64,000 nt of DNA from Clonostachys chloroleuca (taxonomy: Eukaryota; Ascomycota; Sordariomycetes; Hypocreales; Bionectriaceae). How positions within the stretch are numbered: the stretch's first letter is position 1; the number at the start of each line of letters is the position of its first letter. Positions 48,151-60,712 of the stretch are shown one piece after another. The notes under the pieces were generated by a model. That model saw only the letters and a list, made by a program, of their open reading frames with translations, was not told the origin of the DNA and did no database searches. A program made the translations under genes and the position numbers. Location: the NCBI GenBank assembly GCA_037952775.1, contig JBANAY010000004.1:5704001-5768000 (forward strand), in the 5' to 3' direction.

Positions 48151-49934
48151 ATGGATTCTCGGCCGCCGATGCAGCCTTCTCGCCCGCCAAAGGTGGTCGA
48201 GCTGACGGCACAGGCAGAAGACTTTGTATTCAAGCCTAACATTCCCTTGAAGCATTGGTCGCGAGCTGCTGAAACGCTGTACCAAGAGGCATGTGGCCCT
48301 GACGAGCATCACCCTCCCTCAACTGCCCCTCTAGGGTGACTGCTAACACGGTTCTTTTCATTCACTTAGGCAAATTTTGCCCTCTCCGAAGGCGACATTG
48401 GTCGCGCCTATGTCATGCTATACCGCCACTCTCTCCTCGTTCTGAACTACCTACCGAGACACCCCGAATACAAGACCCCTGAAGGCCGCAAAGCCTGTAG
48501 ATCACTTTCGAAGCGCGTTGACAGTGTCCTCGAGGACCTTGAGGAGCTGAAACCCGAAATTAATAATGCCTATAAAGAATGGGAGCGAATGAGGCCTGCC
48601 GGTGAGCCATCCAAGCGCCAACCACCTCTCGTCACAGATCGAAGGAGCTACGCCGAGTTTGCAGCCCGAGATCCCACCTTGAGCGGAAATGCCAGAATCC
48701 TTGATGCCTCGGAGCATCAGGATCTTGCCGTTGACCTCGCTAGGAGGGAGATCACACGCCGAGACACCGTCCGTCGAGCGACCAAGCAAGCTGGCCTGTC
48801 CGATGAGGAGACTTTGACGAGACGGAGAGCTGGACGGTGGGATGACTGGGATAGAACAAGCACCGTCGCACACGATAACGACCTGCAGAGGCAAATGGAG
48901 GCAGCGAGGAGAAACTTGGATTCTCCAGCTGCAGCGAGAGATATTCATCCTGTGGGATCCATCTCTCAACCAGTACCTCAAACGTACAACTACCCTTCCA
49001 TCTCCAAGTCGAGGCCAGTAGGACTCGAATCCAACGAGAAACCATTGTCGCCGGTATACGAGCCACCCCCGACTGCTCAGCCAGCACGACCACCCAAGAA
49101 ACCCCTACATATGGACGAGTATTCGGCCGCTAGACTCGACGGATCGGCCCCAACAATTCCCAGTAAGGTTGCTCTAGATGACTACCAACCTCTGATACCA
49201 TCACCTCAAGCAGAACCGGTGGTGCAACAGCCACCCGCTCGCCCACCGAAAGCAGAAATACCAGATGAGACGCCGCCCATCCCTCGAAAAGAGCGCCTCA
49301 CATTCAAGCCTGGAGCATATCTCGAGAATGGCGACCCGATTCGATCCATTTTCCTGCCCCGAGCACTGCGTCGCGAGTTTCTCAAAGTTGCGGCAGAGAA
49401 CACACGTCGTGGCCTCGAGATGTGCGGAATTCTTTGCGGCACACCAGTTAATAATGCGCTGTTCATCCGCTGTCTCCTTATTCCTGACCAGAAATGCACC
49501 TCGGACACGTGCGAGACGGAAAACGAGTCGGCAATGTTTGATTATTGCGACAGTGAAGATTTGCTTATGATCGGATGGATTCATACACACCCCACCCAGA
49601 CATGCTTTATGAGCTCACGAGATCTTCATACCCATGCAGGGTACCAAATCATGATGCCTGAAAGCATTGCTATCGTCTGCGCGCCGAAATTCGAACCTTC
49701 GTGAGTATTTCATCCGAACAAAATGGCTGAATCATAGACTAATATAAGGATAGGCACGGCATCTTCAGGCTAACAAACCCTCCTGGGTTGGAACACATCT
49801 TGCAGTGCAATCACACCGACACATTCCACCAGCACTCGGTTGACAACCTATATCGAGTGGCTGAACACCCTCAAGGGCACGTGTACGAGACCGATAAACT
49901 GCCATTTTACGTACACGATCTGCGCACAAAGTAG
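48151..49934 (+). CDS. AMSH-type JAMM deubiquitinase (STAM-binding protein-like)
   Basis: Exons 48151..48288, 48370..49700 and 49754..49934 give 549 aa. The N-terminus carries a USP8-dimerisation/MIT-like helical domain (KPNIPLKHWSRAAETLYQE + ANFALSEGDIGRAYVMLYRHSLL). The middle is Pro-rich (repeated PPxxPxxP around residues 230-330). The C-terminal MPN+/JAMM domain has the Glu in EMCGILCG and the zinc motif H-T-H-P..SSRD in GWIHTHPTQTCFMSSRD. It also has the AMSH-specific Cys/His insertions (CTSDTCETE, HILQCNHTDTFHQH). AMSH enzymes cleave K63-linked ubiquitin at endosomes and work with ESCRT, as does the neighbouring VPS4. The first intron only keeps frame if it starts GCATGT, i.e. as a GC-AG intron. 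Confidence 0.93.
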
Positions 49935-52900
49935 AACATCATGTCAATTCACAAGTAATGACAGATACAATTCATCATCACCACATTGGGAAGCATGACT
50001 ATGAGCAGCCCGCGCTCGTAATTGATGTCGACGAATCTCTTTCTGGGATTAGCATAGCGTTGGAATTTATCTATTAGACGTCCCGAAGGACAGCCATGTG
50101 AATTGAAAGAACAATACCCTGTTACTAGGCCCTCATGTCTCATGCGCCCCTGGTGGATGGGACAGGCATTCTTGCTCCCACGACTTTGACCGAAAGAAGC
50201 TTTAGAGTTGCATACCTCCTTCCTTTGGACATATTCGGATAGTTCTTGCATGTATTCTGGATCGACCACATCACGCACGAACGCGCAGGTGCAACTAACA
50301 TCACACACCTCCGCTCATCACCTATCTACACTCTTCACACATCTACTTGGGCCACTCTTTCTCAACTCTACACCGGCGAGGCTAGTAGGTTTCGGTAGAT
50401 GGAACATTACAATGGAGTCCACCGAGGCAAGAGGTGAGGATCAGCATTCCAGGGGGGGGGGGGCTTGACGATCATCATGCTATTGACCAGCCAATTGGAG
50501 AAACCTCGTGCTCCCGCATCTTGTCCGCCCGGCACTTCGCGCGTTGTACGAGGACGCTGGGCATGCTCGATTGCCCGTTTCTCGATAGCTTGAGGGGATG
50601 TGGGGAGCTGGACAGGGCGCCAGCACAGAACCCATGAGAGAGGGAGGGGGGTGTGAGGTAACGATTGGACAGCCAATGTGAAGTTGCTCATTTCCAACCT
50701 CTCCCGGGGTCTCACGCTCCATGATGGATGTGAGGTTCGGAAGACGACCAGGCAGCCCAATCCCAAGGAGGGTCGAGCATCGTCGGTTGGCGCCGTGGAG
50801 CTGGTTGGTGTGGCACTTGTTAGTGGCCACACGAGCAGGGTATCATTGGGGTGCCGGAGACGAGATGAGGGGACGCTACACTCGAAATGTATTGAGACAA
50901 GACGTGTGTCTTAGTCGGGCCTGCTGCTGTTTGCTTTTTCCATCAGGCGGAGAGGAGAATGCCCCGCATTATGTTTGATTTGTATTGATTCCGATGAGCA
51001 TGAGCCTGGGATGCATTACATTGTTCCCGCCCGCAGACATGTCGCCAGCCCATCAGATGCTAGCCAAATCTCCCGATCGACGTGGTATTCGTTTTGGTCA
51101 GCATAATCGACCGAGATAATTCCCCAAGGGGCCTTCTGCTAACGCTCAGTCTGATTGGGAGAAAGAGGTATGAGGACGCGCGACACACGCTCTCATACTC
51201 GACCCTAGCATGACGTGCAGGCTCGGGAACCTTGGGCACCTCACAAAACTGAAGAGGTGAGACAATATCACGTAACTAGTGAAGTGACCAAGTAGGACCC
51301 TTCCGACTGTACAACCATCGTACATGTCAAGTCCGCAGCAAGAACGACCCAATGGCTATGTCGCTGGGTTTTCTATGGTCTCCAGGCCTGATTTCCATTG
51401 GATGTCCGCCAAGACAGGATAATCTTGGAGACATCCCGAATCAGAGCACTTAGGATTGGATTCAGCTGGCCACTTGGTCGGAGATGGCGTTGACACTAAC
51501 CAAAAACACCATTTTGGGTCTGCTTAGACTGCAGGCTCTATGCAACCATGCATCTGATGCTGGATGGAGAAGCACACCGATACTACGTACTGATAGGTCG
51601 GTACGTTATGGCACTGATCCGCGCTTCGGTTGACCTGGTTGAACATGGGCCCAGACACCGCTTACCGCTCTCTCTCCTGAAGATGGATGGTTGCTCATCT
51701 CGTCTGTGACAAAGCTCACCCTTGTTTCACGGAAAGGGCCCGAGTAACTGAGCAAGGCGAGCCTTGTCACGATTTCACGAGAGAGCCGCCGGGATGCCAT
51801 GCGGGGGACGATGGTAAGCTGGCGGCCTCGCCCAACCTCTCAGCATGATGGTGAGATGAGATCCACTGATCTGATCCACCACAGCAACAAGGATGAAGCT
51901 GGATGGATGATGACCGGCCCGCTCCATTGGCTCCCGCCGTCCCCTCTCAGTTCAGTGGCCTTTTAAATTAATCCCCGGCCGGTCAGTTGAGTGTCCAGGA
52001 AGGGCCCGCCAGCTCAATAGAGCGAAAGCTTTGCAGAGGTTCATGACGCTACGCCGTAACTACCGGAACGAGGCAACCCATCGACTCTCTTTGCCTGTAT
52101 GTACGCACCAGGTGAGTCTGGATACGCTGCTCGCTGCTATACCGCTATTGCATCTCTCTCACCACCACCGGTCGAACCAGCCTTCAGCCGGCTGTGGGAT
52201 GCACATTGTTGTAGAGTGGCGAATCATGCTCATTGTTTGAGGTTGGCCAAGGCTCGGCGGGGTGTCCAAGAAGTGATGCATCAAAGACTTCATTGGTATG
52301 CCCTTTAGACCAAGTACACCATGCCACCTATGCAGATATGCACGCTCGGCAACATGCTTTGTAAGGCGCGTCTGGCCATGGGCCTGCTGACAACCAAACA
52401 ATTATTGGCTGCTTGGCCAGCGTTCAGCACTTACGGGCACCAATATCTTTATGCGCTCGGCCTAAATCGGTCACACCAGTGTGTGATCAGATTGGGCCAT
52501 GTTATATTACATACGAATGGCTCTTGGTAGGCCCGGTCCTCCGAGTGTTGACGCCACGGAAGTTCAATGCCCCAACGTAATACAACCAGCGCAGTACACC
52601 TCCGTTCACCAAGAACAGTGTAGTTGCACTACATCATACTGATGATTTGCACGTTTAGTCCCTGGCGAGACATGATAATCCTCAAAGGCTGATGGGCATG
52701 CGAGCAAGACAGCGCCGCGGCTATCACCATCTCTACTCATGAATGGTAGCTGATTGTCAAATGAGTTTGTCTCTTTTGGGAGATCACCCCGAAGAGACAG
52801 AGCTGGGTGCTATTGACGGTATGATCTCCATGCGCCGGCTCCTAATTAACGTGTACATCTTGTGGACCCTTGTCGCACCTCCCCCTTGCTCGAGGCTTGA

Positions 52901-53374
52901 TGAGATTGCCTTCCCTAGCCGCCATCTACCTCTCACATGCAAGGAGTACTTCACTGATACGTCCGCTATACATGCTAAATGGTAGATCAGAGGTCCCTGC
53001 AAACAGCTGGCGCCGTGGTGAGCTGTGGGGCCGCATACCTAGCGGAGTGCCATGTCTTGGATGTGACGATGGGCGTGTGTAGGAGTGGGTTTCCCTCCTT
53101 GCCAGTCCTCGGGCTATTATTTTCTTTTGGCTTCGAGTTACTGCTAGGGCTACTACTGGGTGTTTGGCTGTAGAGGATATCGAATGCCAGGCGTGTGTGA
53201 CATCTAGTAGCAAACTAGGGGTGTGTGAGAAGCAATGGGTGTAATCCCGGATGGTGGTACGGCAGGTTTAAGATGGGCAAGCAGCCCAGGCCTATTCAAA
53301 GGGTAGCTTTCTCATTCCTCAATCTTCCTACCTTCTCTGATCGACCTGTCCAGGTGAATTGACTAAGCTTCATC
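49935..53374. other. 3.4 kb intergenic
   Basis: No gene recognised. Contains a G12 homopolymer at 50452-50463. The last few hundred bases are the promoter of the Ppo oxygenase gene. Confidence 0.5.
50452..50463 (+). repeat. G12 homopolymer
   Basis: Twelve consecutive G after GCATTCCA. Likely unstable and prone to sequencing error. Flanks have no coding support. Confidence 0.85.
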
Positions 53375-56300
53375 ATGGCAGATTACGAGAAGAGCGGCGT
53401 CCAGAATGGAGAGAAGTCCAAGGCCAAGGTGACGACCACGACCGTCAACCCGGCAAGAAAGCATGACAACCAGCCGGCACCTCTATCCTCGGCGGCGGCT
53501 CCCAAGAAGCCGGGCCTGCTGGCTTCCGTCAAGGAGATGCGGGTAGCCTCGAGTCGCCCTCTCCCGACTGAAATGGGCGACGGCTCATACCGCCAGATTG
53601 TGAATAGGCCAACACTTCGCGATGACGTGGGCAGACTCACCAAGCGGGGTATGTGTGAACTTCGACCGGAGGCAATCGCACTTGGAGAGGAGATTGCCAG
53701 GGATACTGACCGATGTACGCAGATTACAAGACCCTCCTCGACATTGTCAAAGGCAAACTCAAGGGCGAGACGCAGCAGGATGACAAGACCATGATCATGG
53801 AGAGGACAATCCAGCTTGTCGCTGCGCTCCCCAACCATTCCCGAACACAAGAGAAGCTCACCAATAGCTTTATTGACAAGCTTTGGAATTCGCTTGACCA
53901 CCCCCTCTGTTGTATGTCGGGCCCGAATCCAAGTACCGCCGCCCAGACGGTGCTTACAACGTGAGTTCGCTTGAAACAGTCGCAGGTCGCATGGGGACCA
54001 GTAGCTTTGTACATAATAAAACTGACAGATTCATTGCAGAACCCAACATTACCATTCCTCGGTGCTAGGGGTCATACGTATTCGCGCTCCTGCAAACCGA
54101 AGCACGCTCAATTGGGTGCCCAGCCTGACCCTGCAGCCATTTATGAGGCTGTCATGGCTCGAGATGAATTCCGCAAGAACCCCAACAACACTTCGAGTAT
54201 TCTCTGGTACTGGGCTACCATCATCATTCACGGTACGTTTGTCATCGAACTCTACTAGATATTCAGAACATGCAGGCTGATGCGTTTGAAAGATCTGTTT
54301 TGGACCGACCAGAGAGACCCCAACAAGAACAACACCTCGTCCTATCTCGACTTGGCGCCTCTGTACGGTAATACACAGGAAGAGCAGGATAGCATCCGAA
54401 CCTTCAAGAGTGGGCATCTTAAGCCAGATTGCTTTGCCGACAAGCGTCTGATCGGAAACCCTCCCGGTGTCTGCATTCTTCTCATCATGTTCAACAGGTT
54501 CCACAACTATGTTGCGACCAACCTGGCCGAGATTAACGAGGACCTGAGATTCCCTACGCCTACACCCGGAATGAGCGATGAAGAGGCAGCAGCAGTCTGG
54601 AAGAAGCATGACGAAGAGATCTTCCAGACTGCTCGTCTGGTCACCTCCGGCCTGTACATCAACATCACCCTCATCGATTACGTCCGCAATATCATCAACT
54701 TGAACCGATGTGATACAGCTTGGACCCTTGATCCCCGTCAGGAGATGGGTGTCGCTGTGGGAACCAATAATGGCTCCGAAGCCGGCGTTGGCAATGTCGT
54801 TTCGGCCGAGTTCAACCTCTGCTACCGTTGGCACTCGTGTATCTCCGAGCCTGATGAGAAGTGGATTGAGGACTTCTACTCGGAGCTCCTGGGTGGCGGT
54901 AACTACGAAGAGATGGACATGCGCGCTCTGATGGGCGCGATGAAGGCATTTGAGCAGTCCATTCCCAAGGATCCCGCCGAGCGTACCTTTAGTGGGTTCA
55001 AGCGTGGACCTGATGGACGCTTCAATGACGACCAGCTCATGGAGGCTTTGGCTCAAGCTATTGAGTCACCCGGAGGCTCCTTTGGTGGCCGCAACGTGCC
55101 CCGCTGCATGAAGCCCGTCGAGATTCTGGGAATCATGCGCGGCCGTCGTTGGAATCTGGCCAGTCTGAACGAGTTCCGAAAGCACTTTGGTATGAAGGCA
55201 TATGACACGTTCGAGGAGATCAACTCCGACCCTGTGATTGCTGATGGTCTCCGCAACCTGTACCAGCATCCTGACAACGTTGAGCTGTATCCTGGTATCG
55301 TTGCCGAGGAGCGCAAGGAGCCCATGGTTCCTGGTGTCGGCATTGCCCCCACCTATACCATTTCTCGTGTCGTTCTGTCTGATGCTGTTGCACTTGTCCG
55401 TGGTGACAGGTACTACACCACTGACTACCACCCGGGCAACTTGACAAACTGGGGCTACAAAGAGGTCGACTATGATCTCAGCGTGAACCATGGTTGCTCT
55501 TTCTTCAAGCTGTTCATGCGAGGCTTCCCTAACCACTTCAAGTCGGACTCGATCTATGCTCACTACCCCATGGTGACTCCCGACGAAAATCGCAGGATCA
55601 TGAAGAGCCTGAACCGTGAACACCTCTTCAGCTGGGACCGCCCCACGTCTCACATCAATCGCGTCAATGTGACAACGTACGGTGGTGCCAAATACATCCT
55701 TGAGAATGACGATAAATACAAGATTGACTGGCAATCTTCTTTCGGAAGCCTCCTCGGCGACAAACCTCTGCATGGCAACAGCCGCAAGGCCCTCGAGTCC
55801 CTCCTGTATAGGCCCGAATGGAAGAAGTCTGTAAAGGCTTTTTATTCCGCCATTGCTGAGACTCTTTTGGTCGAGAAGTCGTACAAGCTTGGCGCACAGA
55901 CTCAAATCGACCTTGTTCGCGATTTCGGTAATCTGGCTCACACACACTTTGTTGCCCGTCTGTTCAACCTACCCATCAAGGACAAGCAAAACCCCAAGGG
56001 CCTCTTCTCCGAGCTTGAGCTGTACCAAACCCTCGCTCACATCTTTGTCGGCGTCTTCTATGACAGTGACCCCGCCAAATCCTTTCCTCTGCGACAGGCG
56101 ACCAAGGAGGCGGCGGAGAAGCTCGGCCGTGCTATTGAGTTCAATGTCAAGCTTGCTTCTAAGCTGGGTATGCGCGGTCTTTACACCCCCAAGCACAAGA
56201 ATGACCCTCTTGAGGCGTACGGTGTCAACCTGATCAAGGGTCTTTCCAAGGCCGGAGTTGATCCTCATGAGATTACATATGGCGAAATTCTCCCAACTGC

Positions 56301-56938
56301 TGGAGCTATGGTGCCCAACCAGGCCGAAGTGGTACGTTGACTCATTCCTTTTTATATTTCAATTTGACTAACAGCTATTTTAGTTTGCCCAAGCCGTCGA
56401 CTTCTATCTCTCCCCCGAGGGTGCTCCTCACGTCAACGAGATCCAGCGTGTTGCTGCTCAGCCTTCCAGCGATGAGACTGACGATATCCTTCTCGGATAT
56501 GCTCTCGAGGGTGTTCGCAAGGCTGGCACTACAGGACTCTACCGCGAGGCTGCCGGCAATGATACCATCCTTGAGGATGATGGTCGCCAGGTAAACATCA
56601 AGACTGGCGACAAGGTCTTCATCTCTTTCGCCGACGCAGCCAACGACGCTGCCCATTTCCCTCAGCCGGAGAGGATTGACCCCAGCCGTCCCCGCGACTC
56701 CTACATCCACTACAGCGCCGGCCCCCACGCCGGTCTCGGCCGCGACATCAGCCAGGTTGCGCTCACTGAGCTGTTCCGCGCCGTCTTCCGCAAGAAGGGC
56801 ATTCGTCGTGCTGTTGGACCTCAGGGTGAGCTGAAGAAGATTCCCCAGCCTGGAGGCTTCTCCGTCTACCTCACCGAGGACTGGGGCAGCACCTTCCCCT
56901 TCCCAACCTCCATGAAGGTTGCCTGGGACGGTCAGTAA
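53375..56938 (+). CDS. ppoC: PpoC-like fatty acid dioxygenase (heme peroxidase + degenerate P450), one frame break
   Basis: Five exons: 53375..53648, 53723..53960, 54040..54232, 54293..56331 and 56384..56938. They encode about 1099 aa if one missing base in the C5 run at 53901-53905 is allowed for. The run lies between SLDHP and YVGPESKYRRPDGAYN. The heme peroxidase/dioxygenase domain has the distal His in IIIHDLFWTD, TSSYLDLAPLYG and the YRWH motif (Tyr radical and proximal His, near residues 411-414). The C-terminal P450-like domain keeps AEVVFAQAVDFYL and YSAGPHAGLG, but Gly stands where P450s have the heme-ligand Cys. That is the feature described for PpoC/10R-dioxygenases, unlike PpoA. 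Ppo enzymes oxygenate linoleic and oleic acid to oxylipins that balance sexual and asexual sporulation. Confidence 0.92.
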
Positions 56939-57152
56939 GGCAAGGCCACGTCAATGTTGCTCGTGAGAAATGGGGAACGCTCTCGACGGAGGGAGGGTCG
57001 ATGATCGAAATTGTCTATATCCTGTGGGGTTGTGTGTTTTGAGGAGGAGATTAATGGTTGTTGTATCTTATACCCTGAGGAATTTCTGGATCCAGGAATG
57101 CTTCGAAGATTAGTTTAATGCCTACTCATGCTTTGGTACTCTTGTCGTGAAT

Positions 57153-57495
57153 TCACCTTGTGATACTCGAATGACGGCTGGTTCGTTGTCCGTTGGTCCT
57201 AGCCAGTTTTCTCAAGCTTCGCGATGCGAGAATCGCCTTTAACAGTCTATTCCAATCGAGCCCTTGTTCATCCATCGACCGCGCACGAAACTCCATTGAC
57301 TTGATCCCGGCAGGTCTGGTGATCATTTTCTTATTCCACGCCTTGACGTGAGGGAAACCTTCAGACTTCTTGTCTGCAGGAACACCGAGCAGCACGTCGG
57401 CACGATTATTGTAGGGTACAGAAGAGAGACGCGGAAAGTCTCTAGGACTCCCAGAACTCTCTTCATCTCATGATAGTGCTCAATAGCAGAAGGAC
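57153..57495 (-). pseudogene. Glutathione S-transferase relic (C-terminal part)
   Basis: On the minus strand two pieces in different frames recall fungal Ure2-type GSTs: PSAIEHYHEMKRVLGVLE (about 57440-57493), then NNRADVLLGVP..FPHVKAWNKKMITRPAGIKS and RARSMDEQGLDWN (about 57230-57410). The stretch expected between them is missing. No N-terminal thioredoxin fold is visible upstream, where the MYND gene leader starts. This looks like a truncated, frame-broken remnant. Confidence 0.6.
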
Positions 57496-57715
57496 AAAGT
57501 GATCAAGCAGGCCGAAAGCTTCGGTAGAGAAACACGGCAGGAGCAATGCTGCCCGACAGTGATCGTGCTTGCCGACTCGTTCACGAAACACTCGCATAGT
57601 TACATATGTTTTACCAAAGAGCCACCGCACAAAAGCAAACTACAAGAGCCGAGAATCATCCAGTCATCCCATCAATCATCTTTTAAATCGTTTCATCAAC
57701 TACTTCTCCAGAATC

Positions 57716-59072
57716 ATGGCCAGCGGCGCCGGCATCCGTAGGGGGCCAGTGGGACCTCCCATCCACCGCTGCCGGCTATCAAGATGCCAGGCCACCGGGC
57801 CAAGACTGCAGCGAATGCAAGGTAGTTCGTTACTGCGGCCCTGGGCACCAACTTGCTGATAAAGATAGCCACACGCAAACCTGTAGGCAGCTCGTTATAG
57901 CCCGTACTAGGCTCGACATAGAGCATTATCTCATCTGCAATGCCGGAACCTCCGCCAATGCGTTCGAGACGAGTGTCGGCTACTTCTGGGAGATTAAAAG
58001 CACGCGCCCCTACATGCGTGTTCGCCTCGCCCTGGCCAAGGAGATTCTACTCCCGCTGGGCACACTCGACAGTGTCCAGGAAGCTCACGACCATCTTCGA
58101 GATATGCTCAGGCTGTGCCGCATGGATACCATGGCAGTACGATATATCTTGCCCTGCATCATGCTGCGGCTAGACATGGACCAGGAGTGCTACGACTTTG
58201 TCAAGTGGTGGGTGACAAGTGGCAAGAATGGCGGCTGGGGAGACTTGACTTTGCCGTACCTTGACATCCACGGCGCCGACGCTTTCGAGCATCCACAGTT
58301 CCTTTTTGGCAAAGATACCTCTGTGAGTTACGTTGTTGCCGTCTTGGTGCTGAAACTCAAGCTGCTGGTTGACGTCCTCAACACCAAAGCCACCCGCAAG
58401 GTCCTTGCCCGGCGCTCTCTCCCCAACGAGCCTCGGGCCCGGATTGAGCAAGCCGTCGTCCGGAGCCCGCTCTCTGGCAACCTCTATAGTCAATCCTACA
58501 AGACCCTCTCGAAGATTGAACAGTGGCTTCTCACCCAAGTCCGCAAGCTTGGCATCAACATTACCAAGATTAACCAATACTTCATGCCCGATCTCTTTGA
58601 CCCGGATGAAGCACTGACCGCCACGGCCGGCACGTTCTGCGAGGATTCACTTGGTCCCGTGAACGAATCAGACGGCGCTATACAGCACTCGTATGCCACG
58701 TGGTGGTCAACCGAGGGAGTCCTGGGTCGGCTTGACAGTGCGCGTGACTGCGCCGTGCGGGCTTCCAAGCCAGTGGTTGAGGACATGATGGCGTCAGAAA
58801 CGTACCGGAAGAATCTGGGATCGCATGTCACAGCCGAAGAACTGCAGGCGAAGGATGGCCTGAGATGCCTGTGGAGGTATCTGGACTACGCCGTGAGGGA
58901 CGCTACGTATCTGGGACCGTGGGTGGAGCGGCCATCGGAGGTAAACAGTAAGGGAGATGGCAGAGCGTTATTTGGCACTGAATGGGGGATCTCGGTTCGG
59001 AATGGGGCGCTCTCGGTGAGTGAGGTGAATGGTTCAAGTCTGGAAACGGGAATGGCGTGCAGGGAAGATTAG
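57716..59072 (+). CDS. MYND-type zinc-finger protein (N-terminus frame-uncertain)
   Basis: The main frame is open from 57687 to 59072 but has no ATG before 58014, which lies after the zinc finger. The plausible start is ATG 57716 (MASGAGIRRG) in another frame. One surplus base, e.g. in the G5 run at 57741-57745, would join it to the main frame. The MYND-like ligands CSEC, YC, H-Q and H-x3-C lie at about 57812-57880. The first Cys pair is not clear. About 390 residues of helical sequence follow (LALAKEILLPLGTLDSVQEAHDHLRDMLRLC, LPCIMLRLDMDQECYDFVKWW), typical of fungal MYND proteins of unknown role. The downstream part (58014-59072) is certain coding. Only the start is in doubt. Confidence 0.68.
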
Positions 59073-60180
59073 ACAAAAAGCGGCAGCAGCGAATTTTTCA
59101 ATACTAGGAAACTATTTTGAAATCATCAATGCAATCACGGCTTATTTGAGTTCTGATTGAGCAGGACTGGGTTTACCTCTATCTCATCTCATCCTCATCC
59201 CGGCTCCTCTCCTTCCTCAATCTATGGACTCTTCTGAAAACACAAACAACAAACATCCCGTCCACTTCCTTAGCATATTATCCCTTTGGAATAGCCCATG
59301 ATGACATCGGAGAAACATCAGGTCGGGCGTTTTTTTGAAGCACGAGGGGAGATTCAAGTACGTTCGCCTGTACTAGCTGCCTGACTACTCGGGCGTCCTA
59401 ACGCGCCCGCTTCATCCCGATCCATCGATGCCTCCGGATCGCCAAAGGAACTGAAAACTATGATCTCGCACAAGATAGCATGGTCATCCCGATATCAACT
59501 ACGCCCAAGGTATTCGCCCCTGGAGGCCATCACGAAACACGGGAGCTGGTACGGGGCTGGTCGTCGCTTCGTCCTTGTGGCTCCAAGTACGTCAGGCCAC
59601 TGGATGATGGATGGGGAGAGGCGGTTGCGTTTCCTAGAGTACTTCTAGCACGCCAACTTGACTCACTGGCCATACAACACTCCCATCGGCCTCCCAACTC
59701 GGCAAAAATTCTCCCCCGTTGACTGGTGTTAGTTAGAGAGCGCTGCCGCAAAGTCTGGGTAAGTTGATTTGTGCTGAATTAGAAGACAGAATACCCATTG
59801 CGATGGTGTTGTCGTCGCGAAGAGAGCACGTCTCATGGGATTTTGTTAAGTGCCACGAATCACTCTTTACTCTAGTCTAATAAAGTAGTTCATTTGAAAT
59901 CCATGCGCATACTGATATTTCTCGAAAGCGGATTGATAAGGGGATATGGTAGGACGACGATGTTGGATGTGATGGTTCTGAACAGTGACCTGCATTGGGA
60001 TTTGATTTAGGCTACACAATGGTTCCAAAGGTATTGAATTCTATTTGAGGTTTTGGATATCTGAAACTAAAATTGAAAGAGCGATCTTCTTTGAATCAAT
60101 CTCTGCGAACTAAAAGTATTATAGCGTAAAGAAACCAATGAAACCCCGGACGCTCAATGATCTGCAAACCCGTTCACACA
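59073..60180. other. Intergenic between convergent genes
   Basis: About 1.1 kb, 3' flanks of the MYND gene (+) and the small protein gene (-). No gene seen. Confidence 0.55.
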
Positions 60181-60712
60181 TCACTGCTGCTGTTGCTGTG
60201 CCTCCTGCTTCTTGCCTCCTCCAAAGGCACCGCCGAGGAACCCTCCAGCGCTCTTGACGCCGCTAGCGGCGCCGTTCGCGATGGACTTGCCACCATCGGC
60301 GACGGTGGTGGCAGCGTTGCCGACGGTCTCGGACCCGGGGACGGACGTGGGCACGTAGCTGCCGTTATCGTCCTTGCCCTGGCGCTCGGCGCGGTTGATG
60401 CCCTCCTTAGAGGTGAGGTCCGTCACGGGCTGCAGGAGTCCCCCCTGGCCGAGCTGGGATGCGGCGAGGTTGTTCACTCCGTCTTGGAGGGTGTCGACTT
60501 GTTGGATGCCCGTGACCTTGGTCTTGTCTAGGTTCTCTGGGAGTCTTGTTAGCAGTGAGCTAGTATTATTGGGCCGGAGGAGCTAGGAACAGCGTACGTC
60601 TGGCGGTGTAACTGGTTTTGTTGTCCTTGGTGAACCAGCGGAGGTAGACGTCCTCCAGCCAGGGGACCCAGTTCTCGTACTGGGTGTTGTAAGTGTTCTT
60701 TGCCCACTCCAT
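60181..60712 (-). CDS. Small hypothetical protein, 156 aa, Gly-rich with poly-Q tail
   Basis: Exons 60712..60598 and 60536..60181 (minus, 61-nt intron with CTAAC branch, phase 1) give 156 aa. The N-terminus MEWAKNTYNTQYENWVPWLE is aromatic and amphipathic. The middle has a conserved-looking block (KTKVTGIQQVDTLQDGVNNL, then GGLLQPVTDLTSKEGINR), and the C-terminus is Gly/Ala/Ser-rich (SAGGFLGGAFGGGKK) ending in QQQQQ. No signal peptide or membrane segment. The arrangement is common in small fungal proteins of unknown function. A long frame on the plus strand across the same DNA is its shadow. Confidence 0.78.

Noticed and set aside
54049..55947. Long minus-strand frames (335 and 293 codons)
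   Set aside because: They lie antisense to the Ppo oxygenase, whose motifs and splice sites are clear.
60157..60531. 124-codon plus-strand frame with a hydrophobic start
   Set aside because: Shadow of the small minus-strand gene 60181-60712, whose two exons fit in phase with a canonical intron.
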